64,000 nt of DNA from Acetobacterium woodii DSM 1030 (GTDB lineage Bacteria; Bacillota; Clostridia; Eubacteriales; Eubacteriaceae). Shown here one piece after another: positions 24,897-33,811 of this stretch; positions within the stretch are counted from its first letter, which is position 1, and each line of letters starts with the position of its first letter. The position numbers and the translations under genes are program-made. The notes beneath the pieces are model-generated. The model did no database searches and was not told the DNA's origin. It worked only from the letters and a program-made list of their open reading frames with translations. The DNA is taken from NCBI RefSeq assembly GCF_000247605.1, contig NC_016894.1, positions 806,001 through 870,000 on the forward strand. The letters run 5' to 3'.

Positions 24897-26198
24897 GTGA
24901 AGAAAATGTCGAAATTGATGGCGTTGTTACTGGTGATGTTGATGGTATTGATGCTGATACCCGCATCAGCTTTTGCCGCTGAAGCGGTTCAGGAAGAACC
25001 AACCCTGGTTGTATTAGCGGTTGATGGGGGGGCGGCTGATGAAATCTTGACGACCGCAGTCGAAACACCGGCAGTCGAAACACCGGCAGTCGAAACATCG
25101 ACAGTCGAAACACCGGCAGTTGAAACACCGGCAGTTGAAACACCGGCAGTTGAAACACCAGCGGTTGAAACACCAGCGGTTGAAGCACCAGTAGTGGAAG
25201 GTTTGGCGGCTACGGAATCAGCCGTTCCAGTTGTCGCAGCGCCAGTGGTTGAAACCCAGGCGACTGAGCAAGAAGGAATTGAGGTTAAGGCCGTTCCAGC
25301 GTTGGGTTTATGGCGAGATTCGACTACTTTTATTGATGTGCTGCTTAATGCCATTGGGGCTGATTATTCATATGATGCAGTTACCAATGCATTGACACTC
25401 AATGATTTTGTTGGTCGGGAAATTGATGCTACCGATATGGGTAGCAATTTTGCCATGATTCTCAAGGGCACAAATATCGTGGCAACTGATATTGACAGTG
25501 CTATTGATGTGATTGGAAATTTGACAATAAGTGGAGACGGTGAACTGACAGCGATTGGTCAACACGTGGGCATTCATGTCTTAAATGGAGATATGGTGAT
25601 TAATGATGGTGGTATACAAGCAATAGCAATGGCAGATGTAGATGATGCCTACGGTATTCTGGTTGAAAATGGCAATTTAACAATCAATGACGGTTATATT
25701 GATGCGACAGCAATTAATACGGGAATTGGTCAAGCTTTTGGGATCTGGGCCGACAATGATCTGGTTGTTAATGGCGGTAATATTGATGTAGTTACCGATA
25801 CGGTCAGCGGACCGACTATTGGGATTGGTGCTGGCGATGATGCTATCTTTAATGGTGGATATACGACTGTCCGATCAAGTACCGAAACAGGTGTTGCAAC
25901 AGCATTGTTGGCAGATAGTTGGGTTATTATTCGTGGTGGAATTTTGGATCTTCAGGCTTTAGGTGGCGATGATCCATTAGCAATTTACGGTGCGCAAGGT
26001 GTCTATATCAGTCCGGAGTATGGTGATGTCGATCTTACTGCATCTCATTTGTATCTGGAACCACACTATAGTCAAGCTTCAACCAACCCTAAAACCGGTA
26101 GGCCGGATATGTCTCAGAGTGCATTAATGGCAGTAATGGGATTATTAGCCCTATTGGGGACAGCGTATCTAATTAAGCGAAAAAACGTTAATGCATAG
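24897..26198 (+). CDS. cell-wall anchored surface protein with VETPA repeats
   Basis: This 433-residue secreted protein has a signal peptide (VKKMSKLMALLLVMLMVLM, cleavage likely after ASAFA). Nine pentapeptide repeats of VETPA type follow, then a domain of about 260 residues rich in short Asn/Asp/Gly turns (GDMVINDGG, GNLTINDGY, NDLVVNGGN) that suggests a right-handed beta-helix, as in some carbohydrate-binding surface proteins. The C-terminus has NPKTG, a hydrophobic helix (ALMAVMGLLALLGTAYL) and IKRKN, a sortase sorting signal. I choose the GTG at 24897, 9 nt after GGAGG; an ATG further upstream would precede the ribosome site. Function is unknown; surface binding or adhesion is a guess. 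Confidence 0.82.
   Translation: MKKMSKLMALLLVMLMVLMLIPASAFAAEAVQEEPTLVVLAVDGGAADEILTTAVETPAVETPAVETSTVETPAVETPAVETPAVETPAVETPAVEAPVVEGLAATESAVPVVAAPVVETQATEQEGIEVKAVPALGLWRDSTTFIDVLLNAIGADYSYDAVTNALTLNDFVGREIDATDMGSNFAMILKGTNIVATDIDSAIDVIGNLTISGDGELTAIGQHVGIHVLNGDMVINDGGIQAIAMADVDDAYGILVENGNLTINDGYIDATAINTGIGQAFGIWADNDLVVNGGNIDVVTDTVSGPTIGIGAGDDAIFNGGYTTVRSSTETGVATALLADSWVIIRGGILDLQALGGDDPLAIYGAQGVYISPEYGDVDLTASHLYLEPHYSQASTNPKTGRPDMSQSALMAVMGLLALLGTAYLIKRKNVNA
25059..25193 (+). repeat. nine tandem 15-bp repeats encoding VETPA
   Basis: The unit is GTYGAAACACCGGCA with small variation (VETST once, VEAPV last). It lies in the region between signal peptide and folded domain and is probably a flexible, Pro-rich wall-spanning stalk that can change length by slippage. 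Confidence 0.9.
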
Positions 26199-26269
26199 GG
26201 TCGTTCACCATAAAAATAAGCAGGATTAGCATATAGCGATATTTAAGCGAATGAGATTAATAAAAATTT

Positions 26270-26310
26270 AAACGAATAAAACCACCGTAAAACGGTGGTT
26301 TTATTCGTTT
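26270..26310. terminator. bidirectional terminator, 19-bp perfect stem
   Basis: AAACGAATAAAACCACCGT (26270-26288), loop AAA, then its exact complement (26292-26310). A/T-rich flanks give T-tracts in both directions, between the convergent surface protein and deacetylase genes. Confidence 0.85.
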
Positions 26311-26334
26311 ATGACAGTTAGTCAGAGCGTTTAA

Positions 26335-27255
26335 TTATATCTGTAATTGGCGGGGGTAGGTATAATCATTTTCCATCGGTAAAAAAGTATAGCCTTCATC
26401 CTGGAGTGTTTCGATAACAGTTGGCAAAGCTGCTCGCGTTTGTTCTTTAAGTTCGGCATGACATAAAACAACCGAAACGTCGTGGTCATGGCAGCCGTTA
26501 ATAACGTTTTGAGCAATAACTTCGCTTGGCGGGGGATCAGCACAGCCATCGCCGGAAGAAACATTCCAGTCGCTATAATTCCAACCTTGATCAACAATAC
26601 CAAGTGCACAGGTTTCATTAGCATTTAATGAGCCGCCGGGAAACCGAAAGACATGACTGGTTTGCTCCAGGCCAGTGATCTTCATCTGATATTGATCCAG
26701 TTTATCAACATCTGCATAAAAATCATCCGGATTATTGTAGAGGCTGTAATCGTGGCTACTGGTGTGATTGGCAAGGGTGTGCCCCTCATCAACAATCCGA
26801 TTGTACATGGCTTTGGCACTTTCACCATCGTGAAGAGTGGTAAAGAAGGTACCTTTCACATTATAGGTATTAAGCAGATCTAAAACCTCTCCAGTACGCT
26901 CAGTAGGACCATCATCAAAGGTTAAAAAAATAACTTTAATTCCTTCGGTGTCATCAGTGCGAAGACGCGATTTAATATCAGCCAAGGGATCGTTTGCTTG
27001 AGCGGCTGGATTTTTTTTCAAAGTTTCTTTTATATTTTTACTATTCGTTGCTTTAGTGGTATTCGTTTCGGCAGTATTGACGGTTGAAGATGTTTGCAGA
27101 ATTTGCCGTTGCGCATTAAATGTTTCGGTCAATTTGGTTGTTAAAAAAAATAAAGTCATTATTGCCAGAATAATCAAAATCAGGCTAATAGCTGAGAATA
27201 CAATAAAACGGGGTAAATTTTTAATCCTTAATTTAGGGGGGGATTGTTTTTGCAT
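26335..27255 (-). CDS. membrane-anchored polysaccharide deacetylase (NodB homology)
   Basis: This 306-residue protein has one N-terminal TM helix (FIVFSAISLILIILAIMTLF, about residues 17-36), a Ser/Thr/Asn-rich linker of about 65 residues, then the NodB domain: LTFDDGPTERTG (catalytic Asp and metal Asp), ANHTSSHDY (metal His pair), HVFRFPGGS and VSVVLCHAE (final His). It should remove N-acetyl groups from peptidoglycan or another surface glycan outside the membrane. The ATG at 27255 is preceded by GAGGTGACA; a GTG at 27261 overlaps that site. It is a single gene. Confidence 0.88.
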   Translation of the reverse strand: MQKQSPPKLRIKNLPRFIVFSAISLILIILAIMTLFFLTTKLTETFNAQRQILQTSSTVNTAETNTTKATNSKNIKETLKKNPAAQANDPLADIKSRLRTDDTEGIKVIFLTFDDGPTERTGEVLDLLNTYNVKGTFFTTLHDGESAKAMYNRIVDEGHTLANHTSSHDYSLYNNPDDFYADVDKLDQYQMKITGLEQTSHVFRFPGGSLNANETCALGIVDQGWNYSDWNVSSGDGCADPPPSEVIAQNVINGCHDHDVSVVLCHAELKEQTRAALPTVIETLQDEGYTFLPMENDYTYPRQLQI

Positions 27256-27507
27256 TGTCACCTCGAAAATCTGGAATAAACCGGTATAAGAAACACCAGT
27301 TTGTGATTTTTGTTGATATTATTATTGTAGCAGAAAATTGAAAAAAAGGGTAATTAATATAATTTTTTTAATTTGAACGAATTATGAAGGGAATGCGTAT
27401 CGTCGAAAAAAGAGATTATCGGGGAATTGTATTTTTGGAAGACGTTAACAGGGTTGAATTAATGTGGATCTTATGATAGCCTATTTTTATTTGAAGGAGA
27501 CAAATAA

Positions 27508-28425
27508 ATGGATATTATGGTAGTAATCAGACAGATGCTGGAGCTGTTTCTGATTTTGACATTAGGTTATATTTCAGCCAAAAGAAAAATAGTCAGTCAG
27601 GAATTTGGGACGCAGCTTTCAAAATTTATTTTAAGCATCACCCTTCCTTGTATGATGATTGCTTCGGTAGCAACGATGCCGCATGATGCCGATAAAAAGG
27701 ATATCGTGATGATGTTCTTTATTTCGATCCTTTTTTATATTGTGATGCCATTTATTGCATATTTGATAACCAGGATCATTTTTGTAAAAAAAGAAGAACG
27801 TAATTTATATATGTATATGACCATTTGGTCTAATGTTGGTTTTATGGGTTTCCCGGTAATTGCTTCGATTTTTGGCGAAGGGGCGATTTTTTATGCAACC
27901 ATTTTTAATCTGATTTTTAATTTGAGCAACTTTACGTTAGGGATTATGCTGATGTCAAATGAAGGGCGAAAAGCCTTGAACATAAAGGCATTTTTGTCCC
28001 CGGGAACAATTTCGTCGATTATCGCCGTGATCATGTTTGCAGTGAATCTTCAATTACCGGTGCTCTTAAATGATACGTTAGATACGGTCGGAAGTACAAC
28101 GGCACCTTTGGCAATGATCGTTATTGGTATTGCATTGTCAGAAATTCCGGTCAGGAGTGTTTTTACGGAGCTTCGGTTATATCCCTATGTCATTATTAAA
28201 CAGCTTCTCCTGCCGTTATTCTCGTGGTTGATTTTAAGATATATAATAACAAGTCCCTATTTGTTGGGAATTGTAATTGTAATCATCGCCATGCCGGTAG
28301 GCACCTCGGCGGTATTGTTCGCAAACCGATTTGAAAATAACGTTGAACTTGCAACAAAAGGGGTTTTTATAACGACACTCGCTTCAATCGTGACCATACC
28401 GCTAATTAGTTATTTATTACTCTGA
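27508..28425 (+). CDS. AEC-family transporter
   Basis: This 305-residue membrane protein has about ten TM helices in the pattern of the auxin efflux carrier family: LELFLILTLGYISAKRKIVSQ at the N-terminus, SNVGFMGFPVIASIFGEGAIFYA in the middle and MPVGTSAVLFANRF near the C-terminus. Bacterial members move small organic anions such as malate or malonate. GAAGGAGACAAATAA precedes the ATG. The DUF2284 gene and a corrinoid/methyltransferase pair follow in the same direction, so it might move an aromatic acid used by that pair, but this is speculation. Confidence 0.82.
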   Translation: MDIMVVIRQMLELFLILTLGYISAKRKIVSQEFGTQLSKFILSITLPCMMIASVATMPHDADKKDIVMMFFISILFYIVMPFIAYLITRIIFVKKEERNLYMYMTIWSNVGFMGFPVIASIFGEGAIFYATIFNLIFNLSNFTLGIMLMSNEGRKALNIKAFLSPGTISSIIAVIMFAVNLQLPVLLNDTLDTVGSTTAPLAMIVIGIALSEIPVRSVFTELRLYPYVIIKQLLLPLFSWLILRYIITSPYLLGIVIVIIAMPVGTSAVLFANRFENNVELATKGVFITTLASIVTIPLISYLLL

Positions 28426-28544
28426 GTAGGGAAAATAAATTAAAAGTGATCTTCAAAGGAACGAAAGATGAAATTTTGGGGTTGATGTGGAGAAAAGCGT
28501 GAGGGTTGCTATTTTAATTAGATTCAATATAAGTTAATTTTAAT

Positions 28545-28618
28545 TTGCACTGTATTTCTAAGGCAAACTATGCTAGAATAGTTTACAATTTAGTGAAAAC
28601 TAAACTTAAAGTTTTCAC
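28545..28618 (+). promoter_or_regulatory. promoter with overlapping inverted repeat, and a leader hairpin
   Basis: TTGCAC (28545-28550), an 18-nt spacer and TATGCT (28569-28574) could be a promoter for the DUF2284 gene. AAACTAT-gctaga-ATAGTTT (28565-28584) covers the -10 box. GTGAAAAC (28593-28600) pairs with GTTTTCAC (28611-28618) just before the ribosome site. Confidence 0.4.
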
Positions 28619-28636
28619 AGTAAGGCGGAAAATATA

Positions 28637-29176
28637 ATGATCGAATTAGCAGAAGTTTTGGATTTGGCAAAAGAAAGTGGATTTACCAGAGCGGCAAAAT
28701 TGGAGATCGACTCCATTGATTTAAACCCGGAAGTTCGAAAAATGTGTGCTGACAATAAGTGCAACATTTATGATACAAACTGGGCATGCCCTCCGGGATG
28801 TGGGACCTTGGCAGAATGTGATGAAAAGGTTAGAAAATATAAATATGGTGTAATCGTTCAAACAACCGGAGAACTTGAAGACAGCTTTGATTTTGAAGGA
28901 ATGGAAGAAACTAAAGTAAAACATAATGCCAGTTTTGATCGCTTTGTTAATGTCCTGCATGATCAAGGCGTTAAGATGATGCCTTTAGGTGATGGCTGTT
29001 GTTCGATCTGCAAAGAATGTAGTTATCCGGATGAACCATGTCGTTTTCCCGATAAAGCTTTTTCATCGATGGAAGCGTATGGGATTTTGGTTAGTGACCT
29101 GTGTAAAGAAAATAATATGGATTATTACTATGGGCCTAATACGCTTACCTATGTCGGGTGTGTGTTATTCGATTAG
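28637..29176 (+). CDS. DUF2284 cysteine-rich metal-binding protein
   Basis: This is a 179-residue soluble protein with twelve Cys, including CADNKCNIYDTNWACPPGCG and GDGCCSICKECSYPDEPC, the pattern of the DUF2284 family (predicted metal-binding). The biochemical role is unknown. Such proteins are common in anaerobes and methanogens. It is followed by a terminator and, 645 bp on, by a corrinoid protein gene. A link to methyl transfer or metal supply is only inferred from this closeness. Confidence 0.8.
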   Translation: MIELAEVLDLAKESGFTRAAKLEIDSIDLNPEVRKMCADNKCNIYDTNWACPPGCGTLAECDEKVRKYKYGVIVQTTGELEDSFDFEGMEETKVKHNASFDRFVNVLHDQGVKMMPLGDGCCSICKECSYPDEPCRFPDKAFSSMEAYGILVSDLCKENNMDYYYGPNTLTYVGCVLFD

Positions 29177-29206
29177 AATAATCCTGTAATAAAAATAAAT
29201 ACTGTC

Positions 29207-29244
29207 AAAAAACCCAGTGATGTATAGCGTCGCTGGTTTTTTTT
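29207..29244 (+). terminator. intrinsic terminator after DUF2284 gene
   Basis: AAAACC-c-AGTGA pairs with TCGCTGGTTTT (one bulged C and one G-T pair), with a run of T at the end. Confidence 0.75.
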
Positions 29245-29820
29245 ATGGTTATAGAGCTGAATCGTAAATATTTATTGTTTTTTAAATGTAAAATTAATCA
29301 TTTGAGCAGAAGATTGTGATAAAATTAAATCAAAGAATAAAAGGAATTATAATAATATATATTATAATTAAATACAACTAAGTATCTAATTAAGAAATAA
29401 AAATACTTAAAGGTGGATGTTTTAAAAACATTTAATATTAAATGTTATCTTATTGTGGTGGCTTAAAGATGGACGATCAATAATTAGTAAAAATGCTTAA
29501 TTTTATAATTAATGGTTGACAGGAACTTTAAATTGGTTTAAACTTTTGTTAACTTGAAGATAAATACGATAAAGATCTGAAAGATTTGATGTAAGTGATT
29601 AGGATCAAAACTGAAATCGCTTACAAGATAAAACTGTTAAGCTGTTTTGCTAGCTGTAGTTAGATCAATTTAAGCAGCGACTTGATTAGAAAGCAGTTTA
29701 TCTGGTTATGAATAAATTTGGCCATTAGCGATCAAAGCGCACACACATCAGAATCGTTAATCAGAGCTGATATCGTTTGATATCAGAAATAAATAATAAA
29801 TTAACTTAGGAGGAAAAAAC
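29245..29820 (+). other. long gene-free region with promoter and leader of the first corrinoid module
   Basis: A promoter (TTGACA 29516-29521, 17 nt, TAAACT 29539-29544) would give a leader of about 270 nt. The leader contains a 10-bp stem, GTAAGTGATT (29591-29600) with AATCGCTTAC (29615-29624), and the element at 29737-29785. I see no open frame of note. The part before 29500 is very AT-rich and featureless to me. Confidence 0.55.
29737..29785 (+). promoter_or_regulatory. conserved leader element, copy 1
   Basis: GCGCACACAC (29737-29746), 21 variable bases, then AGCTGATATC-GTTT-GATATCA, whose TGATATC arms form a 7-bp stem (29768-29785). The hairpin ends 35 nt before the start codon. The same arrangement occurs before the second corrinoid gene at 43538-43587 while most of the two leaders differ. 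Confidence 0.6.
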
Positions 29821-30450
29821 ATGTCAAAAATTGAAGAAGTCAAAGCAAAGGTTGAAGCAGGAAAATCGAAATTAGTACCGGGTCTGGTCCAGGAAGCATT
29901 GGATGAAGGCAGTGCCCCAGGCGAAGTACTTCAGGCAATGGTCGACTCGATGGGCGTCGTTGGCGAAAAATTTTCATCCGGAGAAATTTTTGTTCCTGAA
30001 ATGTTAATTGCAGCTAAAGCCATGTCAAAAGGGGTTGAAGTACTTAAACCGTTGATGGTTGGCGATGGTTCGGCATCACTGGGGACCTGTGTGATCGGAA
30101 CAGTAGCGGGCGATTTACATGATATTGGCAAAAACTTGGTTTCGATGATGATCGAAAGTGCTGGTTTTGATATGGTTGACCTTGGCGTTGATGTTCCGGC
30201 GGATACTTTTGTTCAAGCAGTTAAAGATAATGAAAATGTAAAACTGGTCGCCTGTTCAGGTCTTTTAACCACAACAATGCCAGCTTTAAAAGAAGCGGTA
30301 AAAACGATCAAAGCGGCGTATCCGGATTTAAAAGTGATTGTTGGTGGAGCACCGGTTACACCGGAATATGCAACTGAAGTTGGGGCCGATGGTTATGCTG
30401 CTGATGCAGGTAGTGCGGCTGTAAAAGCTAAAGAATTAGTGTCGGCTTAA
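29821..30450 (+). CDS. corrinoid protein of a methyltransferase system, copy 1
   Basis: This 209-residue protein has a helical cap domain (about residues 1-85) and a B12-binding Rossmann domain with GDLHDIGKNLV (lower-ligand His100), SGLLTTTMPAL and VGGAPVT. It is the methyl carrier between a substrate-specific methyltransferase I and tetrahydrofolate methyltransferase. It differs from the copy at 42876-43505 at 16 of 209 residues. The methyltransferase I gene follows after 127 bp. AGGAGGAAAAAAC precedes the ATG. By resemblance to O-demethylase modules of acetogens (MtvC/Odm type) the methyl donor is probably a methoxylated aromatic, but this is inference. Confidence 0.92.
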   Translation: MSKIEEVKAKVEAGKSKLVPGLVQEALDEGSAPGEVLQAMVDSMGVVGEKFSSGEIFVPEMLIAAKAMSKGVEVLKPLMVGDGSASLGTCVIGTVAGDLHDIGKNLVSMMIESAGFDMVDLGVDVPADTFVQAVKDNENVKLVACSGLLTTTMPALKEAVKTIKAAYPDLKVIVGGAPVTPEYATEVGADGYAADAGSAAVKAKELVSA

Positions 30451-30577
30451 TAAGATACAGCGAATCAAATTATTAAAAGAAATACCCAAAAATCGATATT
30501 TTTTTGTTTGAAAATACTGATTTTTAGCGATCGTTTTCAAATTCATTTTACATTCCAAAATTCTAGGAGGTATTACG

Positions 30578-31555
30578 ATGTTAACAAAAAGACAAAATCT
30601 GTTGGAAACCATTAGAGGGGGAAATCCCGATCGTTTTGTAAAGCAATATGAATTTATGAATCTTGTTATGGAAGCACCTATTGGGGCGATGGTTGGTCCT
30701 GGTCAGACAATTAAAAATGGTTGGGGGATTACTTTTACCTGGCCCGAAGGTCAGTTGGGTGGATTTCCCGTTCATGATGATGAACATAAGGTTTTGAAAG
30801 ATATTACAAATTGGCGCGATCAAGTGACGGCACCGGCGATTGAAACCTCAGATGAAGCTTGGGCGGCAGCGGTTGCTCACGCCAATGCGATTGATCGTAA
30901 TGAAGAATTCGTGACGGCCTTTGTCGCACCGGGTATTTTTGAAATGACCCATCATCTGATGAGCATGGAAGATGCATTGATGGCACTTTATGAAGAACCG
31001 GAAGATATGCATGATCTGATTGACTATTTGGTTGAATATGAATTGGCTTATGCCAAAGAAATGACGCAACGCCTGCATCCGGATTGTATTTTCCATCATG
31101 ACGATTGGGGCAGCCAGATTAGCTCTTTTGTTTCACCGGAAATGTTTAATGAGTTTTTTTTACCGGCTTATAAAAAAATCTACGGATTTTATAAAGCTAA
31201 TGGGGTTGAACTTATTGTGCATCATAGTGATTCCTATGCGGCTAACTTGGTTCCCGCAATGATCGAAATGGGCATTGACATCTGGCAGGGTGTCATGACA
31301 ACCAATAACACACCGGAACTGATCAAAAAATACGGCGGTCAAATTTCTTTCATGGGCGATATCGACAGTGGTGTGATTGACTTCCCTGGTTGGACACCGG
31401 AGATCATTTTCGAAAAAACCAAAGAAGCCTGTGAGCGTTGTGGCAAATTGTATTTTATTCCCGGTGCCAGCCATGGTCTAAACTTTGGTTGCTTCCCAGG
31501 TGTTTATGAATCGAATGATGAAGCCATTGATAAAATGTCAAAATTAATGTTTTAG
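30578..31555 (+). CDS. corrinoid-dependent methyltransferase I, URO-D fold (O-demethylase type), copy 1
   Basis: This 325-residue protein has the URO-D/MtvB-like fold: LTKRQNLLETIRGGNPDRFVK at the N-terminus, FHHDDWGSQISSFVSPEMF in the centre, and LIVHHSDSYAANLVPAM at the place of the His-x-Cys zinc site of MtaA. The family removes methyl groups from substrates such as phenyl methyl ethers and places them on the partner corrinoid protein. Its partner is encoded 127 bp upstream. It is clearly paralogous to the protein at 41826-42809. AGGAGGTATTACG precedes the ATG. No activating protein or methyltransferase II lies next to it, so these must be shared from elsewhere. Confidence 0.87.
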   Translation: MLTKRQNLLETIRGGNPDRFVKQYEFMNLVMEAPIGAMVGPGQTIKNGWGITFTWPEGQLGGFPVHDDEHKVLKDITNWRDQVTAPAIETSDEAWAAAVAHANAIDRNEEFVTAFVAPGIFEMTHHLMSMEDALMALYEEPEDMHDLIDYLVEYELAYAKEMTQRLHPDCIFHHDDWGSQISSFVSPEMFNEFFLPAYKKIYGFYKANGVELIVHHSDSYAANLVPAMIEMGIDIWQGVMTTNNTPELIKKYGGQISFMGDIDSGVIDFPGWTPEIIFEKTKEACERCGKLYFIPGASHGLNFGCFPGVYESNDEAIDKMSKLMF

Positions 31556-31584
31556 ATCGAATAAATTGACTTGAATATTGCCAT

Positions 31585-31621
31585 AAAAACCGCTAAGGAT
31601 TTTATATTCTTAGCGGTTTTT
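31585..31621 (+). terminator. intrinsic terminator after methyltransferase I copy 1
   Basis: AAAAACCGCTAAG (31585-31597) and CTTAGCGGTTTTT (31609-31621) form a 13-bp perfect stem. Confidence 0.85.
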
Positions 31622-31685
31622 ATCGTCTTAACAGCAGGTGCTCGAAATTAATTAAAACAGTGAATCAAGTTTGGCTGAATAATAC

Positions 31686-31714
31686 TTGTCAGGAACGTCA
31701 TTAATTACTATAAT
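31686..31714 (+). promoter_or_regulatory. sigma-A promoter of DAHP synthase gene
   Basis: TTGTCA (31686-31691), a 17-nt spacer and TATAAT (31709-31714). The start codon lies about 85 nt downstream of the predicted start site. I see no T-box. Confidence 0.65.
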
Positions 31715-31805
31715 AAATACAAGTTTGGTTGTCACAGCTGAATTGGTTGAGAAAAAGTAATAAACAGGTATTAATGTGGCAGAAAAATAGTAAAAGGGGT
31801 AGTAG

Positions 31806-32834
31806 ATGAGTTTAGAATTAATCCAGGAAATTCCGTCGCCAAGTGAAATTTTTAAAATGATGCCACTGTCAGAAGCTGGTAAAAAAATAAAAGCCGAGCG
31901 TGATCGGATCGTTAAAAATGTTTTTGAAGGAAAAGATGACCGCTTTATTTTGATTATCGGGCCATGTTCGGCGGATAATGAAACAGCAGTGATTGATTAT
32001 GTTAGTCGGTTAAGCAAACTCCAAAAAGAGGTCGAAGATAAAATAATCATTATTCCCCGAATTTATACCAATAAACCGAGAACAACCGGTGAAGGATACA
32101 AAGGGATGCTTCATCAACCGGATGCCAATAAAAAGGCTAATATGCTGGAAGGCATTAAAGCGATTCGGCAACTGCATATCCGGTCAATTGAAGAAACCGG
32201 ACTATCCTGTGCGGATGAAATGCTTTATCCGGAGAATTATATTTATCTGGAAGACTTATTGACCTATGTGGCGATTGGAGCCCGATCGGTTGAAAATCAA
32301 ATTCATCGATTGACATCCAGTGGGCTGGAAATACCGGTAGGGATGAAAAACCCCACCAGCGGAGATATTACGGTAATGTTAAATTCGATTCAGGCAGCGC
32401 AGGCAGCACATACGTTTATTTATCGTGGCTGGGAAGTAAAAACAACCGGGAATCCGCTGGCACATGCAATTTTAAGAGGTTCGGTTGATCAGTATGGACG
32501 CAACTTTCCCAACTATCACTACGAAGATATTATGTATTTAATTAAATTATATGAAAAACGGGATTTTGCATGTCCGGCGATTATCATTGACTTGAATCAT
32601 GCGAATTCGAACAAGACGTTTAGTGAACAACCGCGAATTGCCCGGGAAGTGATCAGAAACCGTCATTATGATGATAATCTGAAAAAATATGTTAAAGGAC
32701 TGATGATTGAAAGTTATCTTGAAGAAGGAAGTCAACCGATTGACGGTGGAGTTTATGGAAAATCGATCACCGATTCCTGTTTGGGCTGGAAGGCTTCTGA
32801 AGATCTGATTCGAACGATTGCCGAAAAAGTTTAA
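31806..32834 (+). CDS. 3-deoxy-7-phosphoheptulonate (DAHP) synthase, class I
   Basis: This 342-residue enzyme joins phosphoenolpyruvate and erythrose 4-phosphate in the first step of aromatic amino acid synthesis. Family motifs: LIIGPCSADN, PRIYTNKPRTTGEGYKG, the GARSVENQ segment, KNPTSGD and IIDLNHANSNK. Length and an N-terminal extension match the AroF/AroG/AroH (type I-alpha) group. Feedback specificity cannot be told from what I can see. It is a single gene with its own promoter and terminator. Confidence 0.92.
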   Translation: MSLELIQEIPSPSEIFKMMPLSEAGKKIKAERDRIVKNVFEGKDDRFILIIGPCSADNETAVIDYVSRLSKLQKEVEDKIIIIPRIYTNKPRTTGEGYKGMLHQPDANKKANMLEGIKAIRQLHIRSIEETGLSCADEMLYPENYIYLEDLLTYVAIGARSVENQIHRLTSSGLEIPVGMKNPTSGDITVMLNSIQAAQAAHTFIYRGWEVKTTGNPLAHAILRGSVDQYGRNFPNYHYEDIMYLIKLYEKRDFACPAIIIDLNHANSNKTFSEQPRIAREVIRNRHYDDNLKKYVKGLMIESYLEEGSQPIDGGVYGKSITDSCLGWKASEDLIRTIAEKV

Positions 32835-32859
32835 GCGATAAAGTGATGCAATATGATTA

Positions 32860-32905
32860 AAAAAGTCATTAAGTACCTGGTTGTCAGGTGCTTAATGACT
32901 TTTTA
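32860..32905 (+). terminator. intrinsic terminator after DAHP synthase
   Basis: AAAAAGTCATTAAG-t-ACCTG and CAGGT-g-CTTAATGACTTTTT form a long stem with one internal mismatch. It is nearly symmetrical, so it can also act on the opposite strand. Confidence 0.8.
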
Positions 32906-33028
32906 TCAAAGCTCGTTTGCTTTTGGTTTCGGGAAAAGTAAAGCGGAATGAAAAGATATTTTATTTAAAACCGATTAAGTCATGAGAAATAATAAAATGA
33001 TCAATAAACAACAAGTTTAATTTAGCAA

Positions 33029-33811
33029 TTAATTCAGAAAAAGATGAATAATTAAACTAAATTTATCAGGGTACTGAAGCATTAAGGCATGACCTGCTTC
33101 AGCAATTAAAATGAGTTTAGAATTGGGAAGTTTACTGGCCAGATATTCAGAGTTTTCGGGCGGCAGAATCGAATCTTCAATTCCGTTAATAACAAGGGTT
33201 TCGTGGCGAAGGAAAGGGAGGCGGTTACAGCTGCCAGCCCATAGATTAATCGCTTCGGCCTGTTTTAAAATCGTATCGGGAGCGATTTTCCCTAAAGGTC
33301 GATGAAAGATCTCCCGGATTCGATCTTGATTGTTGCGGATCCAATTTTTAGGAAAAATAAGCCGTAACCACTCATGACATTGTTCCGAAGAAAGACTCAA
33401 GGCATTATTCAGTTTTGTAAGCACTTCGGGGTTGGGCGGAAAAATACCCGGATTACAAAGCGAGGCATAAAGGATCAGCTTATTGACTTTTTCAGGATGT
33501 CTAAGCGCTAATTCCTGAGCAATAGCGGCCCCCATCGACCAGCCAAGAACATGCGCTTTTTCAATATTTAAGGCGACCATCAATTCATAGGTATCTTCGG
33601 CAAATTGTTCAATCGTAAATTGTTTTTGGCCAATACTGGTTTCGCCGATACCACGGTTATCAAAAATAATGACCTTATATTGTTTGGCTAATGAGCGTAA
33701 AAAGCGTTCCTCCCAAAAGTTCAAGGTACAGCCATAGCCCATTATTAATAACAGCGGATAGCCATCGCCATAAATTTGGTAGTTCACATTGATATCTTCA
33801 ACTCTTACCAT
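33029..33811 (-). CDS. alpha/beta hydrolase
   Basis: This 260-residue protein has the alpha/beta hydrolase fold with nucleophile Ser92 in GWSMG, the oxyanion region MGYGCTLNFW, acid residue Asp in VINGIEDSILP and His in AEAGHALM. The DNRGIGETSIG segment is typical of the esterase/lactonase group that includes 3-oxoadipate enol-lactonase-like proteins. The substrate is unknown. AAAGGTATTATT precedes the ATG. It stands alone, facing DAHP synthase and divergent from the DUF389 gene. Confidence 0.82.
   Translation of the reverse strand: MVRVEDINVNYQIYGDGYPLLLIMGYGCTLNFWEERFLRSLAKQYKVIIFDNRGIGETSIGQKQFTIEQFAEDTYELMVALNIEKAHVLGWSMGAAIAQELALRHPEKVNKLILYASLCNPGIFPPNPEVLTKLNNALSLSSEQCHEWLRLIFPKNWIRNNQDRIREIFHRPLGKIAPDTILKQAEAINLWAGSCNRLPFLRHETLVINGIEDSILPPENSEYLASKLPNSKLILIAEAGHALMLQYPDKFSLIIHLFLN

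Noticed and set aside
25059-25193. Tandem repeats considered as a CRISPR array
   Set aside because: The repeats are 15 bp, abut without spacers, and are in frame in a surface protein gene.
24989-25354. 121-residue open frame antisense to the surface protein
   Set aside because: It is a mirror of the VETPA repeats (15 bp, in phase on both strands), with no ribosome site or domain.
29245-29820. Cobalamin or other known riboswitch before the first corrinoid gene
   Set aside because: I looked for B12-box-like and T-box-like motifs in the leader and found none. Only the short shared element and one simple stem are visible.
31625-31660. CAGGTGCTC-AAAT similarity to 13116-13130
   Set aside because: Ten or so shared bases in two leaders, but the flanking inverted repeat seen near 13140 is absent here, so it is probably chance.
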